DNA of 64,000 nt from Linnemannia schmuckeri. Lineage: Eukaryota > Mortierellomycota > Mortierellomycetes > Mortierellales > Mortierellaceae. The position numbers were made by a program, and so were the translations under genes. The stretch covers positions 1,054,001-1,118,000 of the forward strand of contig JANATG010000009.1 of assembly GCA_029449235.1 (NCBI GenBank). The letters run 5' to 3'. How positions within the stretch are numbered: the stretch's first letter is position 1; each line of letters opens with the position of its first letter. Positions 1 to 12,500 of the stretch are shown here, one piece after another. The notes beneath the pieces are model-generated. The model worked only from the letters and a program-made list of their open reading frames with translations. It searched no databases and was not told the origin of the DNA.

Positions 1-345
1 CTCTTTTTTTTTTGTCTTCCTGTTCTCGTTCTGATCAACGTTGCTCCTGGACTGCTCCTCGCCTTTTCTGCATTCCCCTTCACTGTCACTTTATTTCTTC
101 ACATACAACTCCATTACATTCACTTCACTCGACTCGACAACTACTTTGTACATTCCTAATTCCTTGGAACAACACACATCCTTTCCTAGCCGACGTTCAT
201 CACCCAGTAACAACTCCTCTTTAACCTTTTTCTTTCAGGTTAGCCTTCTCTTCGAATTTGTTCCTTCATGCTTTTTCCCACCAACTTGCACATATCTGAA
301 CCTGAGGCATAAAACTGATACTTTTTTTTTCTTTGTTTTTTTCAG

Positions 346-419
346 GCACCATCGTCCAGGGAGAACCGCGTTGACAAAGACTGAAACAAACCGAATCATT
401 GATCGTTCCAGCTAGAAAG
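346..419 (+). other. Possible spliced untranslated exon
   Basis: A T-rich tract ending TTTTTTTCAG precedes position 346, and a good donor GTATGT starts at 420. All three frames of the 74-base interval contain a stop, so if it is an exon it is untranslated. It holds one TGAAACA heptamer (382-388). Which gene it would belong to is unknown; the next plus-strand coding start is 6 kb away. Confidence 0.25.
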
Positions 420-962
420 GTATGTGCTTGTCGATCACTTCTTCTGATCAGAGGAGAATGGTGTATTTCGTTTTGACGAAACGTATGGCGAGAGCAAGAC
501 TCTTTGCCTGATAAGCTTTTTCTTGACGAACGAGAGGCTTTTGTGATTTAGGAGGTGGAATGGAGTCGAGGAGTGGAAGAAAAAGGAGAAAGAAGAAAAA
601 AACGGAAAATATGAAAAAAAAGAAACGCAAGTGAAGGCAAAAGGGGTAACGGGAAATAGAGGGTTGGATCGGGTAGACAATCGTGAACGAAAGACGCCAA
701 GTAAAAGTGATGACTGAAGAAGACATAAAGGGGAAAATGAGACGTGAGGAGCCATGACCACCCCTCCACGCGTAGAACGTTCAAATAAGAAAAAGGAGGA
801 CGAAAGAAAAACAAAGACGTAGAAGGGGGCAGGACCCAGAAGTCATACAGAGGTCATAGGCAAGTAATCGCAACACGATAGACAGACGCTAGGGGGAGGA
901 GGACAGACAAGCCAAGGTTGTTACAATGAGAAGTGAAATGAGAACAGGGATGACCCCGTTCC

Positions 963-978
963 TGTTTCATGTGTTTCA
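963..978. promoter_or_regulatory. Two tandem TGTTTCA heptamers (Ste12-type PRE)
   Basis: TGTTTCA occurs at 963-969 and 972-978, in the same orientation. Its complement TGAAACA is the pheromone response element bound by yeast Ste12. A third copy (TGAAACA) is at 382-388. They lie about 5.5 kb upstream of the STE12-like gene, so autoregulation is only a possibility. The motif is seen; its function here is inference. Confidence 0.25.
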
Positions 979-1580
979 TCTTTTGTGTGTATGTCAGTGT
1001 GTGAGCATCCAACAAAAATATTTAGCTTGCCGCTGTGCGCGATGAGGGGATCTGGCTTTTGTTCATTCTTATTCGCTTCGGCCCTTCCTTTTGCATCATG
1101 CCCTCCTTGCATCCAGAGTTGCCGGCGCTAATGCAAGCCCCGACCTCTCAATCACTCCCAGGGTCGCATCTAGAGAGGCAAGAGTAGAGAGAAGAGAACC
1201 CTGACGAAAGGGAGAGTTGGGCGCTGACCTTGGTTATGTTGACGAACAGCGGTCAGGTTCTTCCATGGTCGTTTATTTGCATCCCTTTTGTTCGCCCCTA
1301 TCTTCTACTTTGCACCCATCAACGGCTTACGACGCCCTCCTCTTCCTCCTACCATGCGCTCCATCCCATCTCCCTTCCCTCCCTTCCCCCTTTTTTTTAC
1401 TCTTTCAGCTCAGTTCTGCTCTCTATCCTCCTTAATATTATTCGGGATGCATTGTTGATGACCCATTCATGCAAAACAAGGCCCAGCCCAAATGTCTAAG
1501 GAACCCTTTTTTATGGATGGACACAGTGTCCTGCCTTTCTGACAGAGGCGCAACGCAAACTTGGGTAAAGGGATGATGGA

Positions 1581-1622
1581 GTGTGTGTTTGTGTGCGTGC
1601 ATGCACGTCAACACACACACGC
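1581..1622. repeat. TG/CA inverted repeat with 12-bp palindrome
   Basis: A perfect palindrome CGTGCATGCACG (1596-1607) is flanked on the left by a GT-rich arm (1581-1595) and on the right by a CA-rich arm (1608-1622) that nearly complements it. Most of the stretch alternates purine and pyrimidine, so it could form a cruciform or Z-DNA. CA repeats continue to about 1655. Confidence 0.5.
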
Positions 1623-4369
1623 AGACAACACACACATGCAGATAACACACACAAAAACAACACCACACAGAAAAAGGAGAACAATGTTGTGCATGAATTG
1701 AGATGGGACTTACTAAAGCAATTCAATCCAACGGGGCGGCGGCAAATAAAACGATGGGACATAAAGAGTAAACAACTGGTTGTCCGCCTTCGTGTGCGTA
1801 TGACGGACAACCAAAAACAAGTAGCCCCCTACCGGTCAACCTACATTCAACACTTGCGCGATGAGGGATGCACAATTGTGCCTTTTTTCTTTCTCTCCGC
1901 AACCCGCGATGGAGGCCTGTTTCTTGTTGTTGATGTTGTTGTTATTCGTTGTTTGAGTCGTGTTAAAGTTCTAGCCATGCATGTGAGGTTCTCTTGTGAG
2001 CAATCCTGTTTGCTTTGTTCCTGCCCCCTTACTCCTTTTTTTCTTTGTCTTTTCTATTGACTCTTCCTCATTACCCCCATCCATCCTTCCCTGCACCCAA
2101 TGTCCCCATCTTCATGTTTACCCCCTTGTTCGAGGAAATGGGGATAAGTTGTATTGCCGACAGGGTTGGCGTACGGTTCCTCTGTATCCACGAAAAGAAA
2201 TGAGCCCTTTGAACAACAGAACGGCTGCTCTTGTAGTCGTCCGCCTCCCCCTTGTACTTTTTTATTTTATCATGTTCGTTCTTCAGAGTTGTAGTTTGAT
2301 CAAACCCCCTATGGATCAAAAGAGAGGAGAGTGAGTTGAGAAAAGTTCAGCACGGCATGCATTTATTTATTGAGTGTACTCTGGAGCATTCGTCTTATTA
2401 TTGCGCCGGGCCATTTATGTTTACTGAGCCATGAAATGATGTCTCTGGTTGTCCACGTATTTATCAATCGAAAAGGCTTTCTCCGAGAATTTAGCTGGAA
2501 ATTGGGTACGACATTTGGTATGTCTCTCTCTCGCTTTGTCTCCCCTGTTAGCTCTTATTATCCATCATGCCTTTCTTGTTGCTCTTTTTTTTTGTTCGTT
2601 CGTTTTTTTTTTTGCATTTTTCTCTCCGGGTACACAGACCTAGCATCAACAAGACTGATGCTCACACCGATCAGTGCGGAATAGCGTCGTCCATACAACC
2701 GAGGAGTATTTTTTTGCTGTTGCGTTTGTTGATGGTTTTTTGTCCGTGGCTGCATCCTCTATGTGTTTGTGCATGTGTCCCTTTTTGAGGATTGCGCAAA
2801 AAAAAAAAAAAAAAAAAAAGAAAGGCAAAAGGCAAAAAACAAAGAGTACAAAAGTAGTAGTTGTGTTTTACTTTTGTGTTTTTTCCCTTCCGTCTGAAAT
2901 TGGAAGAGGGGGGGGGGGACTCCTTTCTCTCACACCCCTTGTTTCTCCCTGTTTTGAACCTCATCCCATAATGCGTTTTGTGTCATCTCATAATCAAAGG
3001 GAAGAAAAGGGAAAGCAAAAAAAAAAGGGGGGGGGGGGATGGGATGGGATGCGATAGAGAGCAAAAGAGGATGAGGTCGGTCGACAGCAAGGGCGTGAGC
3101 GGAAGGTGTTCTACCAACCATCTTTCATCCCCCTTCTTCTTCCCTTCCTTCTCTTCTTTTTTGACTAACGCTAAATGAGGGTTGAATATTGTTGCTCCGC
3201 ATCGTAATCGAATGCCTTCAAAAGAAGGGGGTAAGAGGAAGAGGGGTGTTTAATTGCATGCGACTGACATGATTCAATGCATCTCTTTGTTTCTGTTTTC
3301 ACGAATCTCAAACACACATACATACACACACACAACTAAAGAGAAAGACGATGACAAGCAACCCGCTCATTATTTTTTTCTCTTTAATGCAGTCTATGTT
3401 CTGTTCAATGCTCTCGGCCTTCTCCTTCTCCCTTCTCGCCCTCTCCCTCTCCCCACTCTGCGAGTGTATTCTTGCATTGCTTTTTGCATCCTCGTTCTGT
3501 TACTTCTGCGCAAAAAAACTTTGCATTAATGGCATTTAGATTGCATTCTCGTTTCTTTTTATGGTTCACGTTCTTTGTTTGTTTTCTGATTGTGGTGAAG
3601 AAAAACGAGATGTCCCTTTTCTGTTTACACAAGAGGTACAAGATTGTGCACAAGGCAGAAACAGACCGACACCACCAAAAGTGAACATAACTAAAAACAA
3701 AAAAGGGATAGCATTGTAAATCTTCTGCGATGGCTGGAATGGAATTGGTAAAAGGACAACCACGACAAACGGTGGCGCTCGTGGAGCGTGGGCCAGGACG
3801 GGGTATTATTATTGTTATTGTAGGCCCTTCCGCACAGTCGTAAAGAGCAACAATCAGAGTTATGAGGGTTTATTTTTCGATCTATCCTTTTCTTTGTATT
3901 GAGTCGGTTGAATGTTCAATTGGTTTTTTGATCCATGAGATAATGGACCGTGGCCAATGCGCCACATCATGGTTCTTCGTTTTTTTGTGTGCCTGAACAC
4001 TTTGCGTGTCTTTGTGTGTACCAGACATTAGTACCAGCACTAGTCCAAACCATCCTATCCATCCAATCCACTCGCGCCAAGATGAAGTCGAGTTATTCAG
4101 TCATTCAGTCTATCCTGCACCCAGTCGAAGTTCTTTACGTTGACTGACTGACTGACGTGATTCCCCTCCTCCACCCCAGATGGGCGCATCCATATTTTTT
4201 ATGTACCTTTGAACGTTACCATCTGGATGATACATCAGATCGACGGTGGTTCCAATGTGTGAACAATTAAGCAAGGAGGGAAAATGAGAGTGTACAAAGT
4301 GGACACAAGAGTGAATGCCTTGTTGCCTTGTTTGCCTTGTCGAAATGGTGATATGTTTTATCGTGCTCA

Positions 4370-4560
4370 CTTCTCTTTTCTAACCCTCTTTCTCTTTCTC
4401 TTTCTCTTTCTCCTCTCGTTCTTCCTTCTTCCTATCTTTTCTCTTCTTTCTTCCTCTCTTTTTTCTTCTTCTTTCCTGTTCTTTTTTTTTTATTTTTTTT
4501 TTTTCCCTCGACTTCATCGCTTTCTTCGTACCTTTCTTTCTTTTCTCTCCTTGCACTCTA
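4370..4560 (+). repeat. Pyrimidine tract (CTTT/TTC-rich)
   Basis: An almost unbroken run of C and T, with CTCTTT units at the start and T-rich blocks near 4488-4504. It is low-complexity DNA of the kind found in this window just upstream of genes read in the same direction. It has no coding value. Confidence 0.6.
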
Positions 4561-6459
4561 TCTATTATTCCCTCTTAATCTAATTTACTTTCTTCGCACT
4601 GTATCTTGTTCTTACTTGTTCGCTATCATTGCATCTCCTTGAAAAGTTGCTTTTTATTTTTTGCCACATCCGTTCTCTACTTCTTCTTTCTTGTTCTCGA
4701 TCCTCGATCGCCTCTCTGTCTTTTCTGTTCTTTCTTTAATTAGACCTACTTCAACTCTTTTTTGTACAGTTCTTCCATTCATCTATCCAATTTGGACGAC
4801 ATTGCCTCTTCGGCACTTACCACTCTGACGATCCTTCTTGGTCCACACTCCGCTCTGTCTCCTTGCCACAGTCAGCTTCTGGTTGTTATCAACGGCTGCC
4901 CTTTTTATCGTCACCCTCCTAGGCCCTGAGCTGCTTAATAGAAAAAGAACCCATCCAGATTCGACCCGTAACTCGTTCTTGTCTAGTCTTTCCTCCCTCC
5001 CTCTCACTTGGCCCCCTTCTTCCTTCTCTCTCTCCTGTAAGTCGAAGCACCCGGCTCCTTTTTTTATTTCTCTCTTTTTCTTTTCCTTCTCTCGCAGACA
5101 GACAGACACCTCCCCGCCCCCTTCTCCTTGGCCTCCATTTATTCCATCTTGGCTTGTCCCAACCCAATTACATCTACCTACGCTTTCTCTCTCCCTTTTT
5201 CTTGTTATATATATGTATCCCCTCGACCAATCTCTTTAGCTTCACCTCCTTTTTCCTGTCATTTTATAATTTGGTTACCTACCCTCCACTCGAGTGAATG
5301 ACCCTTCGTCGTCATCTAGTCTTCCTTCTCTTTGCCCTCATCCTTCCAATTCACTCCATTCGCGCCTCCTGGGTCCTAATTTGCCATCGCGCCTGTTCAA
5401 CTCACTGACCCTCTATCTCTCTCTCTCCTCATCCAGGTTATTTTTATTTTTGGTTTTCAGCTTTGTCCAAGCGCCCAGTGCCCAGTGCCCAGTGCCCATT
5501 TGAGTCCAAGACGACCAAACTTGCTGCCCAAACACGCTTGCATATCACTCCTCCTCCCCCCCCCCCTTTTTTTTCGTTTTGGTTTTTATATTTTTCAGCC
5601 AGCCCCCCTGTCCTCTCGCTATTACCATTGGCACAGCAATCACTCAAGAGCCAAGCAAGTCTAAAGAGGTAAAAATGAGTTGTTTGATGACAATAGTGCT
5701 CCATGTTTTGCGCGGATGGCACATACGTGTACCTATTATTTGTTCGCTCTTCACTTTCTGACGGTCTCCTTTGTCATTTTTTTTTCTTTCCTCATTAGTT
5801 AAAATAATTGCCCGATTCACATCCTAAGATCAGCTTCGCCCACTCTTTTTTAAACATCTTTTTTTACCTTTCTCTTCCCTTCCTTTCTCGTCTCTTTTTT
5901 CTCTTCTCTTCGCTTCTTCGCTTCTTCATTCTTCCTTCTTGTCCCCTTCCATTGGTATCGTCCATTTGAACCTCCTACCCTTTTTCTTCCACATACACTC
6001 CTCCGCTTTCGCATTCATTTCTTTCTCGCTTTCCACGCACTTGTATTTCTTTACGACACGGCACGACACTCACCCGTTGCTCACGACTCATTCCCATTTC
6101 ATTTGCTCATTCCCAGACCTTGTTTTATTTCAATCTCCCTGCCCTGCCTTGCCAACAACAATAACAACAACAACAAAAGGCATTCCTGCAGGCTAACTCA
6201 CCAACAATAACATCTGACGTAGTACGCAACAGACTGAGTGCAAAGATACAAAAAGGCAGCAACCGCTCTTGGACCCTCTGCCTCTCCCACTCTTCCCTCT
6301 TCCCTCCTCCCCTTTCCTTTTTCTTTTCCCTCCTTTTTTTGTTTTTTCTCTTTTTGTTATACCCATTGTTTCCTCACAAACATAAACACACAACTATCAC
6401 ACGCCCCCCTTTCCTCCCCTCGTCTTTGCGCCTCTCCACCCTCCTGCTCTTAATTCATC

Positions 6460-9315
6460 ATGCTGACCGCAACTTCCAGGCGACAGGACTTGTTTACGCC
6501 GCAACAACAATATCAACACCATCCTCACTCGCAACAACAACCTCAACACCCACAGCACTCACAACACTCACAGCAGCAGCAGCAGCAGCATCAACACCAC
6601 CACTATCAACCTACTGTACAGCACCCACAGCATTCTCATCATCACCAACAGCAACAGCATCCCCAACAACAACAGCAGCAACAACAGCAGCAACAACAAC
6701 AACAGTTACAGCAACAACAACAGCACCAGCAGCAACAACAGCAGCAACATGATCAACAAAGCATTCTCCTGCACGAATCCCTTTCATTAACCACAGCATC
6801 GGCATCAAGGATAGAGGAGATTGACCGTCTCAGCGTATTCTTGACGACAGCGCCCACCTACGAGAAGGAGCTGTCCAAGTTTGTGCTGCCAACAGGTGAG
6901 ACGATAGCCTGCGTCCTCTGGAACGAGCTCTACCACATCACAGGCACCGACATTGTGCGCTCCCTCGTTTCTCGCTTTGAGAGCTTTGGACGTCCTGTTC
7001 GCAACATCAAAAAGTTCGAGGAGGGAGTGTTCTCAGACTTGAGGAATCTCAAGCCCGGTGCCGACGCCTGCCTAGAGGAGCCCAAGTCGCCGTTCCTGGA
7101 GATGCTCTACCGCAACAACTGCATTCGGACACAGAAGAAGCAAAAAGTGTTTTACTGGTACTCTGTGCCCCACGACCGCCTCTTTCTCGACGCCATGGAG
7201 CGAGACCTGAAGCGCGAGCAGGCGGGAACCGAGCCCACCTCTCAGGCAGTCACAGAGCCGGCTCTTTCGTGCACGCTCGAGACTGTGCGCGATCTGGTCG
7301 AGCGGCTCTCTCGGCGGACCATTGAGATGAATACCATCACAGAGACTCTCCAAAGCTTCACCCCAGACGGAGTCGCTCCCATGAACCGTCAGCTGCCCAC
7401 CTCCACAACACCCTCAGCTGTCTCGCCCACACAAGCCCAGCTCGTCCCTGAAGGCAGCAGCGCTCATGGACCAGGCGGACTGGTGACCTCCAAGATGGAC
7501 TCTGGTCACGGCGGACCCTTTGAACCCCGCCACGGCCTGCAGCCAGGACACCCATATCTCGAGGACCCAGGGTATGTACTCCTTTCATGCTAACAATAAG
7601 CACTTTGTTGCTGTAGTCCTGTACTGTTTGGTCAATGGCCTGTCAAACCCTAATATTTGCCTTTTTCCACCAAAACGATTGCCTGTTTTAGATCGGATGA
7701 CAATTCAGAGTCTAAAGTCCCCTCAGACCCCGAAGGCAGTCAGGGCTTGGGTTCAGATGCAGCACATACCTCCGAGTCCAACACAGGGCTTTTTGGATCA
7801 TTTACGCTCTTTGAAGGATCACCCACATACAAGAAGAGACGCAGACGGTCGACCGCCAACCCTTCGATGTTGTCAGAGACCGTGGAGCGTAGCTTGGAGA
7901 TGGTGTCGGCAAGCAGAGGATCAGGATCTTTTTCGCACGGAGACAGTCGACATGGCTCCTTTGACTTTGAGCACGACGGAGGCGAGTCTTACCTGGAAAC
8001 ACACGGTTCTAACGGAGGATCGAAGGGTCATGGTCTCTCAGCCGGATTTAGTCAAGACGGAGGTCGCCCTCTTAACCACCAAGGATCCGCATCCATGTCG
8101 TCGCTGCAGGCGCTACATGCAAACTCAGCCAACCCCTCACGGTCCTACGCCTGCCCGGTTCAGCTTTGCGGTCGCCTTTTCAAGCGTCTGGAGCACTTGA
8201 AGCGTCACTGGAGGACACACACCTTGGAGAGACCTTACGCGTGCACCATTTGCTCCAAACGCTTCTCTAGAAGCGACAACCTGGCAGCTCATCGCAAGAC
8301 CCACGAGAAGCCATCATGGGCTACCGATGACGACCCATCTCGAGAGGGAGATCAGGAGGACGAACTGGACGAGGATGAGCACGAGGATGATCTCCAGAGA
8401 CTCAAAGGTTACGCCTCGGACCATAGCATGACCAGGAAGCGACGCCGCACACACAGGGACCGTGGAATGGAGTCTATGAGTGAGCGAGAGAGCATGAGCG
8501 AGCTGAGTAGTGGCGATGAAGACGACGAAGCCAGCATGATCAACATGATGCGACTCTCCTCTGGTGTTCATGACCCCTTTCAGCAACGCGGTGGGTTCTC
8601 TAAGATGGGCTTGCCTTTGGACCCGCAGCACCCTCTTCACCCGCACCAACAATCTCAGCAGCAACAACAGCAACAATATTCCATGGGCGCACATCGTCCA
8701 GTAGCGTTCCCAGAGATGGCTCTCGGTGCCGCTCAGTCGTTCGTCCCTGGTATCCCTATGATGACAGCACCTACAAACGGACAATATGGAGCGTTCCCAA
8801 CAGGACCTCTGTCGGCTGGCTTTGGCGGATTCCTTCCTAATCAAGCTGTGCCCCCACCACTGTTCACGTTGGATGAGGAAGAGGAGGATGAGAATGAAGA
8901 GATCTCTGGCATGGAGAAGTTGCGCTATAAGTACGAGTACGAGATCAAAGCTGCGATTGATTCGACCCCTGTCCTGTCGGAGGTCTCCAAGATGATGACT
9001 ACACCGACATATAACACTGGGTCCTTTGCATATCCTGGCCCTATGCCCGAGTACGTCACTTATGGATCCTTTCCTTTGGCGACACCTGTGACTCTTGGAC
9101 ATCGGTACTCTTATGACCCTTCTGTCGCGGCACCGTCGACGCTGTTTTCGACAGCCATGGCGCCTTCGTCGTCATCCACCTCTTCGTCCTCGGCCTCTAC
9201 GACCATGTCTGGAGGACCTACCAACTACCCCGTTGTGCACACTGCTGCCTTGCCACCTTCCCATCACCACCAAGAGTTCCTCGAGTTCTCTATGCTCCCC
9301 AACGTTCCCATTTAA
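6460..9315 (+). CDS. STE12: STE12-like transcription factor with two C2H2 zinc fingers
   Basis: Nuclear DNA-binding factor. The family acts below MAP kinases in mating, filamentation and host invasion in fungi. Two exons, 6460-7571 and 7692-9315, joined by a GTATGT...TTTTAG intron that keeps the frame; product 911 residues. Residues about 15-100 are a Gln/His-rich tract coded by mixed CAA/CAG. The STE homeodomain-like region follows at about 118-250 (IEEIDRLSVFL to KVFYWYSVPHDRLF). Two adjacent C2H2 fingers lie at about 523-577 (CPVQLC...HWRTH, CTICSKRF...HRKTH), as in filamentous-fungal Ste12 and unlike yeast Ste12. A second Gln run sits near residue 690. Acidic and Ser-rich stretches follow the fingers. 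The start is the first in-frame ATG after a pyrimidine-rich leader. Confidence 0.93.
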
Positions 9316-9587
9316 TTGCATGTAGTTTATTCGATAGATAGTTACTACTGATTTGCAAATGTACAGTCTTCAAAAAAAAAGAAAAAAAAACGAATTCTGC
9401 GACCAGACGCGCTCAACCATTTGTTTATGTGACTCGTTTGATTTTCATTTGAGAACGTGTGCCTGTCTGTTTTTTTGTTTGTTCTTTTTTCCCTTCCAGC
9501 TCAACTGCTCGCTTACTTCTTTTGGACCCTATCTTTTTTCTTGTTCTTGCCACCAAAAACACTACCGGCGATCGACTTCCATCGACC

Positions 9588-12500
9588 ATGACTTCAGACA
9601 ACCGGCCTGCAAAATCACCGGCTCGTCCTAAAGGAACAAGCTCCTCGCAGCCACCCATGATGCAAAAGTCCCTCCTCTCTTTCTTCAAGACAGCTGCTCC
9701 TCCTGCTGCTCCTACCACTGCAGCAGCACCAAGCGCCACCAACGAGAGCAATGGAAACTCACACTCGACCAACGACTCGGACCCCATGCGGACACCCATC
9801 AAGAAAAAAACCAACGGCACAGCTTCGCAGGACGCATCCTTGTTTCTAGATTCCTCACCTCTGTTCTCGACAGATGAGGCGATTATGAACAGCACACCCA
9901 GCACAACAACATCAGTCACGCACAAACGCAAGACTGTCGATTTCGAAGACGGTAATCCCATCGCCTATCAGGACGAATCGCGGTCAGTCAAGAAGTTTGC
10001 AGCAGCGGTCGAGAAATTGTCGTTGGGCACTCCTGTCCGCAAGTTGGATCTGTTTGATATCGAGCCTGAAGGAGGAGAAGAGGCTCTTGGGTCTCGCCGT
10101 TCGGTGGGTTTTTTTACTTGTTACTACTCGCTTCGAGCTTATTTGCTTCAGGCATGTTAAATATCGTCGCCCTTTTATTGGTTATGCTTATAGAGCCGTG
10201 GTGTCAGGAGAATCAAGTACCAGATCTCGGACGATGAGGACGACGACGATGATGATGTGGAGAAGAAGGGCCTCTCGACCCCCAGCAAGCCACAGCGAAA
10301 GGCTAGAGTACTATCGGATGATGACGATGATTCAGAATACGAGGCGCCTGCTATAGCACCTGAGGACGACTTTATGGATATCGGTAAGACACTTCCTAAG
10401 CTTCCTTCACTCTGTATCACATTTTGCTAAATATTACACTGGTATTGACAGGGTCCTTATGACCGCAATAGATGATGTGGATCTGGATGAGAGTCTAATG
10501 GACGACGAAATTGAGGTGCCATCGTCGCCAGTTCGGAGCAAGAGCAATCCTGCGCAGTCTAAGCCTAAGCCTACCACTCCGTCCAGGCCAGCTGTGACCG
10601 CCGTCTTCAATGTAAGCTCACTTTGCCGTCATGAACGGACAGCCTAATCTTTTGTTCGGCCAAATGGATGCAACTCCAATTAATAAGCTCTCTTGAAACT
10701 TTCATAGACATCAAATAAGCCCGCATCGCGCCCAATGTTGATGTTGAAGGACGACAAGAAGAAGGAGCGGGTGGCCAAGTTTGAGGAGAAGAACAGCGGA
10801 CGATACAGTTGGCTTTTGGATATCAGGGATGCTGACAAGAACCCAATTGGTAACAACGGCGTCTGCAGCCATCAATACCATACCCTTTTGTGGTTTATCA
10901 AGGTACTAACATCCAGCTGTCAACATTGATTATATAGGTTCGCCGGATTACGACCCTAGGACGCTTTACATTCCAAAGTCAGCATGGGCCACGTTCACAG
11001 AGTTTGAGAGGCAGTTTTGGGAGATTAAGGGCCAGCACTTTGATTCGGTGGTGTTTTTCAAGAAGGGCAAGTTTTATGAGCTGTACGAGAATGATGCCGA
11101 CATTGGGCACCAAAAGTTTGACCTCAAGCTTACAGACCGTACCAACATGAGGATGGTGGGAGTGCCCGAGTCGAGTTTTGAGTACTGGGCGGCTCAGTTT
11201 ATTGCCAAGGGATACAAGGTGGCAAGGGTCGACCAGATGGAAACGGCGCTCGGAAAGGCTATGCGCGAACGTGATGGGGCTGCTGCAAAGTCAGTGCAAA
11301 AGGTCATTCGGCGTGAACTGCATTCGATCCTGACGGCCGGAACACTAACGGATTCGGGTTTGCTGACGAACGACATGGCGACCTACTGTATGGCGATCAA
11401 GGAGATCAACCGACCTGGCGCTGAGCACTTGCCCACACAGTTCGGAATCGCATTTGTGGATACCTCGACAGCAGAGTTCAATCTGGCGACTTTCTATGAC
11501 GACATGGACAGGACCAAATTTGAAACTCTTATCACCCAGATCAAGCCCAAGGAAGTTGTCGTGGAGAAGGGTGGTCTGAGCACGAGGAGCACCAGGATTT
11601 TAAAGAACAGTCTAGGCGCCAACACGATCTGGAATCATTTGCAGCCTGAGACTCAGTTCTGGAATGCCTTGGACACAGCGGACGAGCTTCGCATTAAGGA
11701 CTACTTTGGAGCTAATGAAGCAGGGTCTCTTGTTTCAGGTGCGTTTGGTGATCTTGGCCTTCGTATTTATCTTTGTCCGCCACGAAAAGCCAATCTGCCT
11801 TTGTATATGCTAAGACATTATTAATCTATTCTTTCGATCAACTTAGATTGTTGGCCGTCTGCGTTGCAGACTGTGAAGGATAATTTGGCAGTGATGAGTG
11901 CGCTTGGAGGTCTGGTCTGGTATCTGAGAACTGTAAGTTCAACACCTTGAGGCTACTTGCAACTGGTAATGAATCGATGATGCATACTAACTACGTCGCC
12001 GCATTTTTTTCCAATTTTTAGCTCAAACTTGATACAGAACTGCTGTCCTTCAAGAACTTTCACGTTTACGATCCAGTTCGTCAAGCTTCCACGCTTATCT
12101 TGGACGGCCAGACTCTTTCCAACTTGGAAGTGTTCCAAAACAACGGCGATGGATCAGAGGCTGGAACCGTCCTTCGACTCCTCAACCGATGTGTCACGCC
12201 GTTTGGAAAGCGTTTGTTCCGTAGATGGTTGTGTCACCCTCTGCGATCAAGCTCAGCCATTGGAGCGCGACTGGACGCTGTCGAAGATCTTATGCGTGTC
12301 CCAGGATTCATGGAGTTGTTTGAGGAGAAGTGTGCTCGTTTCCCTGATCTGGAGCGTATTGTGAGTCGTATCCATGCTGGATCTTGCAAGATTTCCGAGT
12401 TTTTGGTGGTACTATCGACCTTCAGGACATTGGTCGATACTTCCCGTCGGTTGAGCTCATACAACGATCAATTCAAGTCCAAGAAGCTGGCATCTGTCTT

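Larger units (their letters stand above)
1..6459. other. Long gene-free region upstream of STE12
   Basis: No open frame in these 6.4 kb looks like a protein; those present are short and read through pyrimidine tracts. The + strand is strongly C/T-rich at about 1-350, 4370-5250 and 5880-6450, the pattern seen just before other plus-strand starts in this window, so the last two tracts are probably promoter and leader of STE12. Positions 346-419 look like a spliced non-coding exon (T-rich tract and TTTCAG before, GTATGT after, stops in all three frames). There are homopolymers at about 2800-2819 (A) and a TG/CA inverted repeat near 1600. The region could hold leader exons or a non-coding RNA. 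Confidence 0.5.

Noticed and set aside
8314..9102. 262-codon open frame on the minus strand opposite STE12 exon 2
   Set aside because: It lies entirely within a well-supported coding exon and has no domain; its length reflects the codon use of the real gene.
9402..9415. MluI-box-like GACGCGCT upstream of MSH6
   Set aside because: Does not match the ACGCGT cell-cycle box exactly and occurs once.
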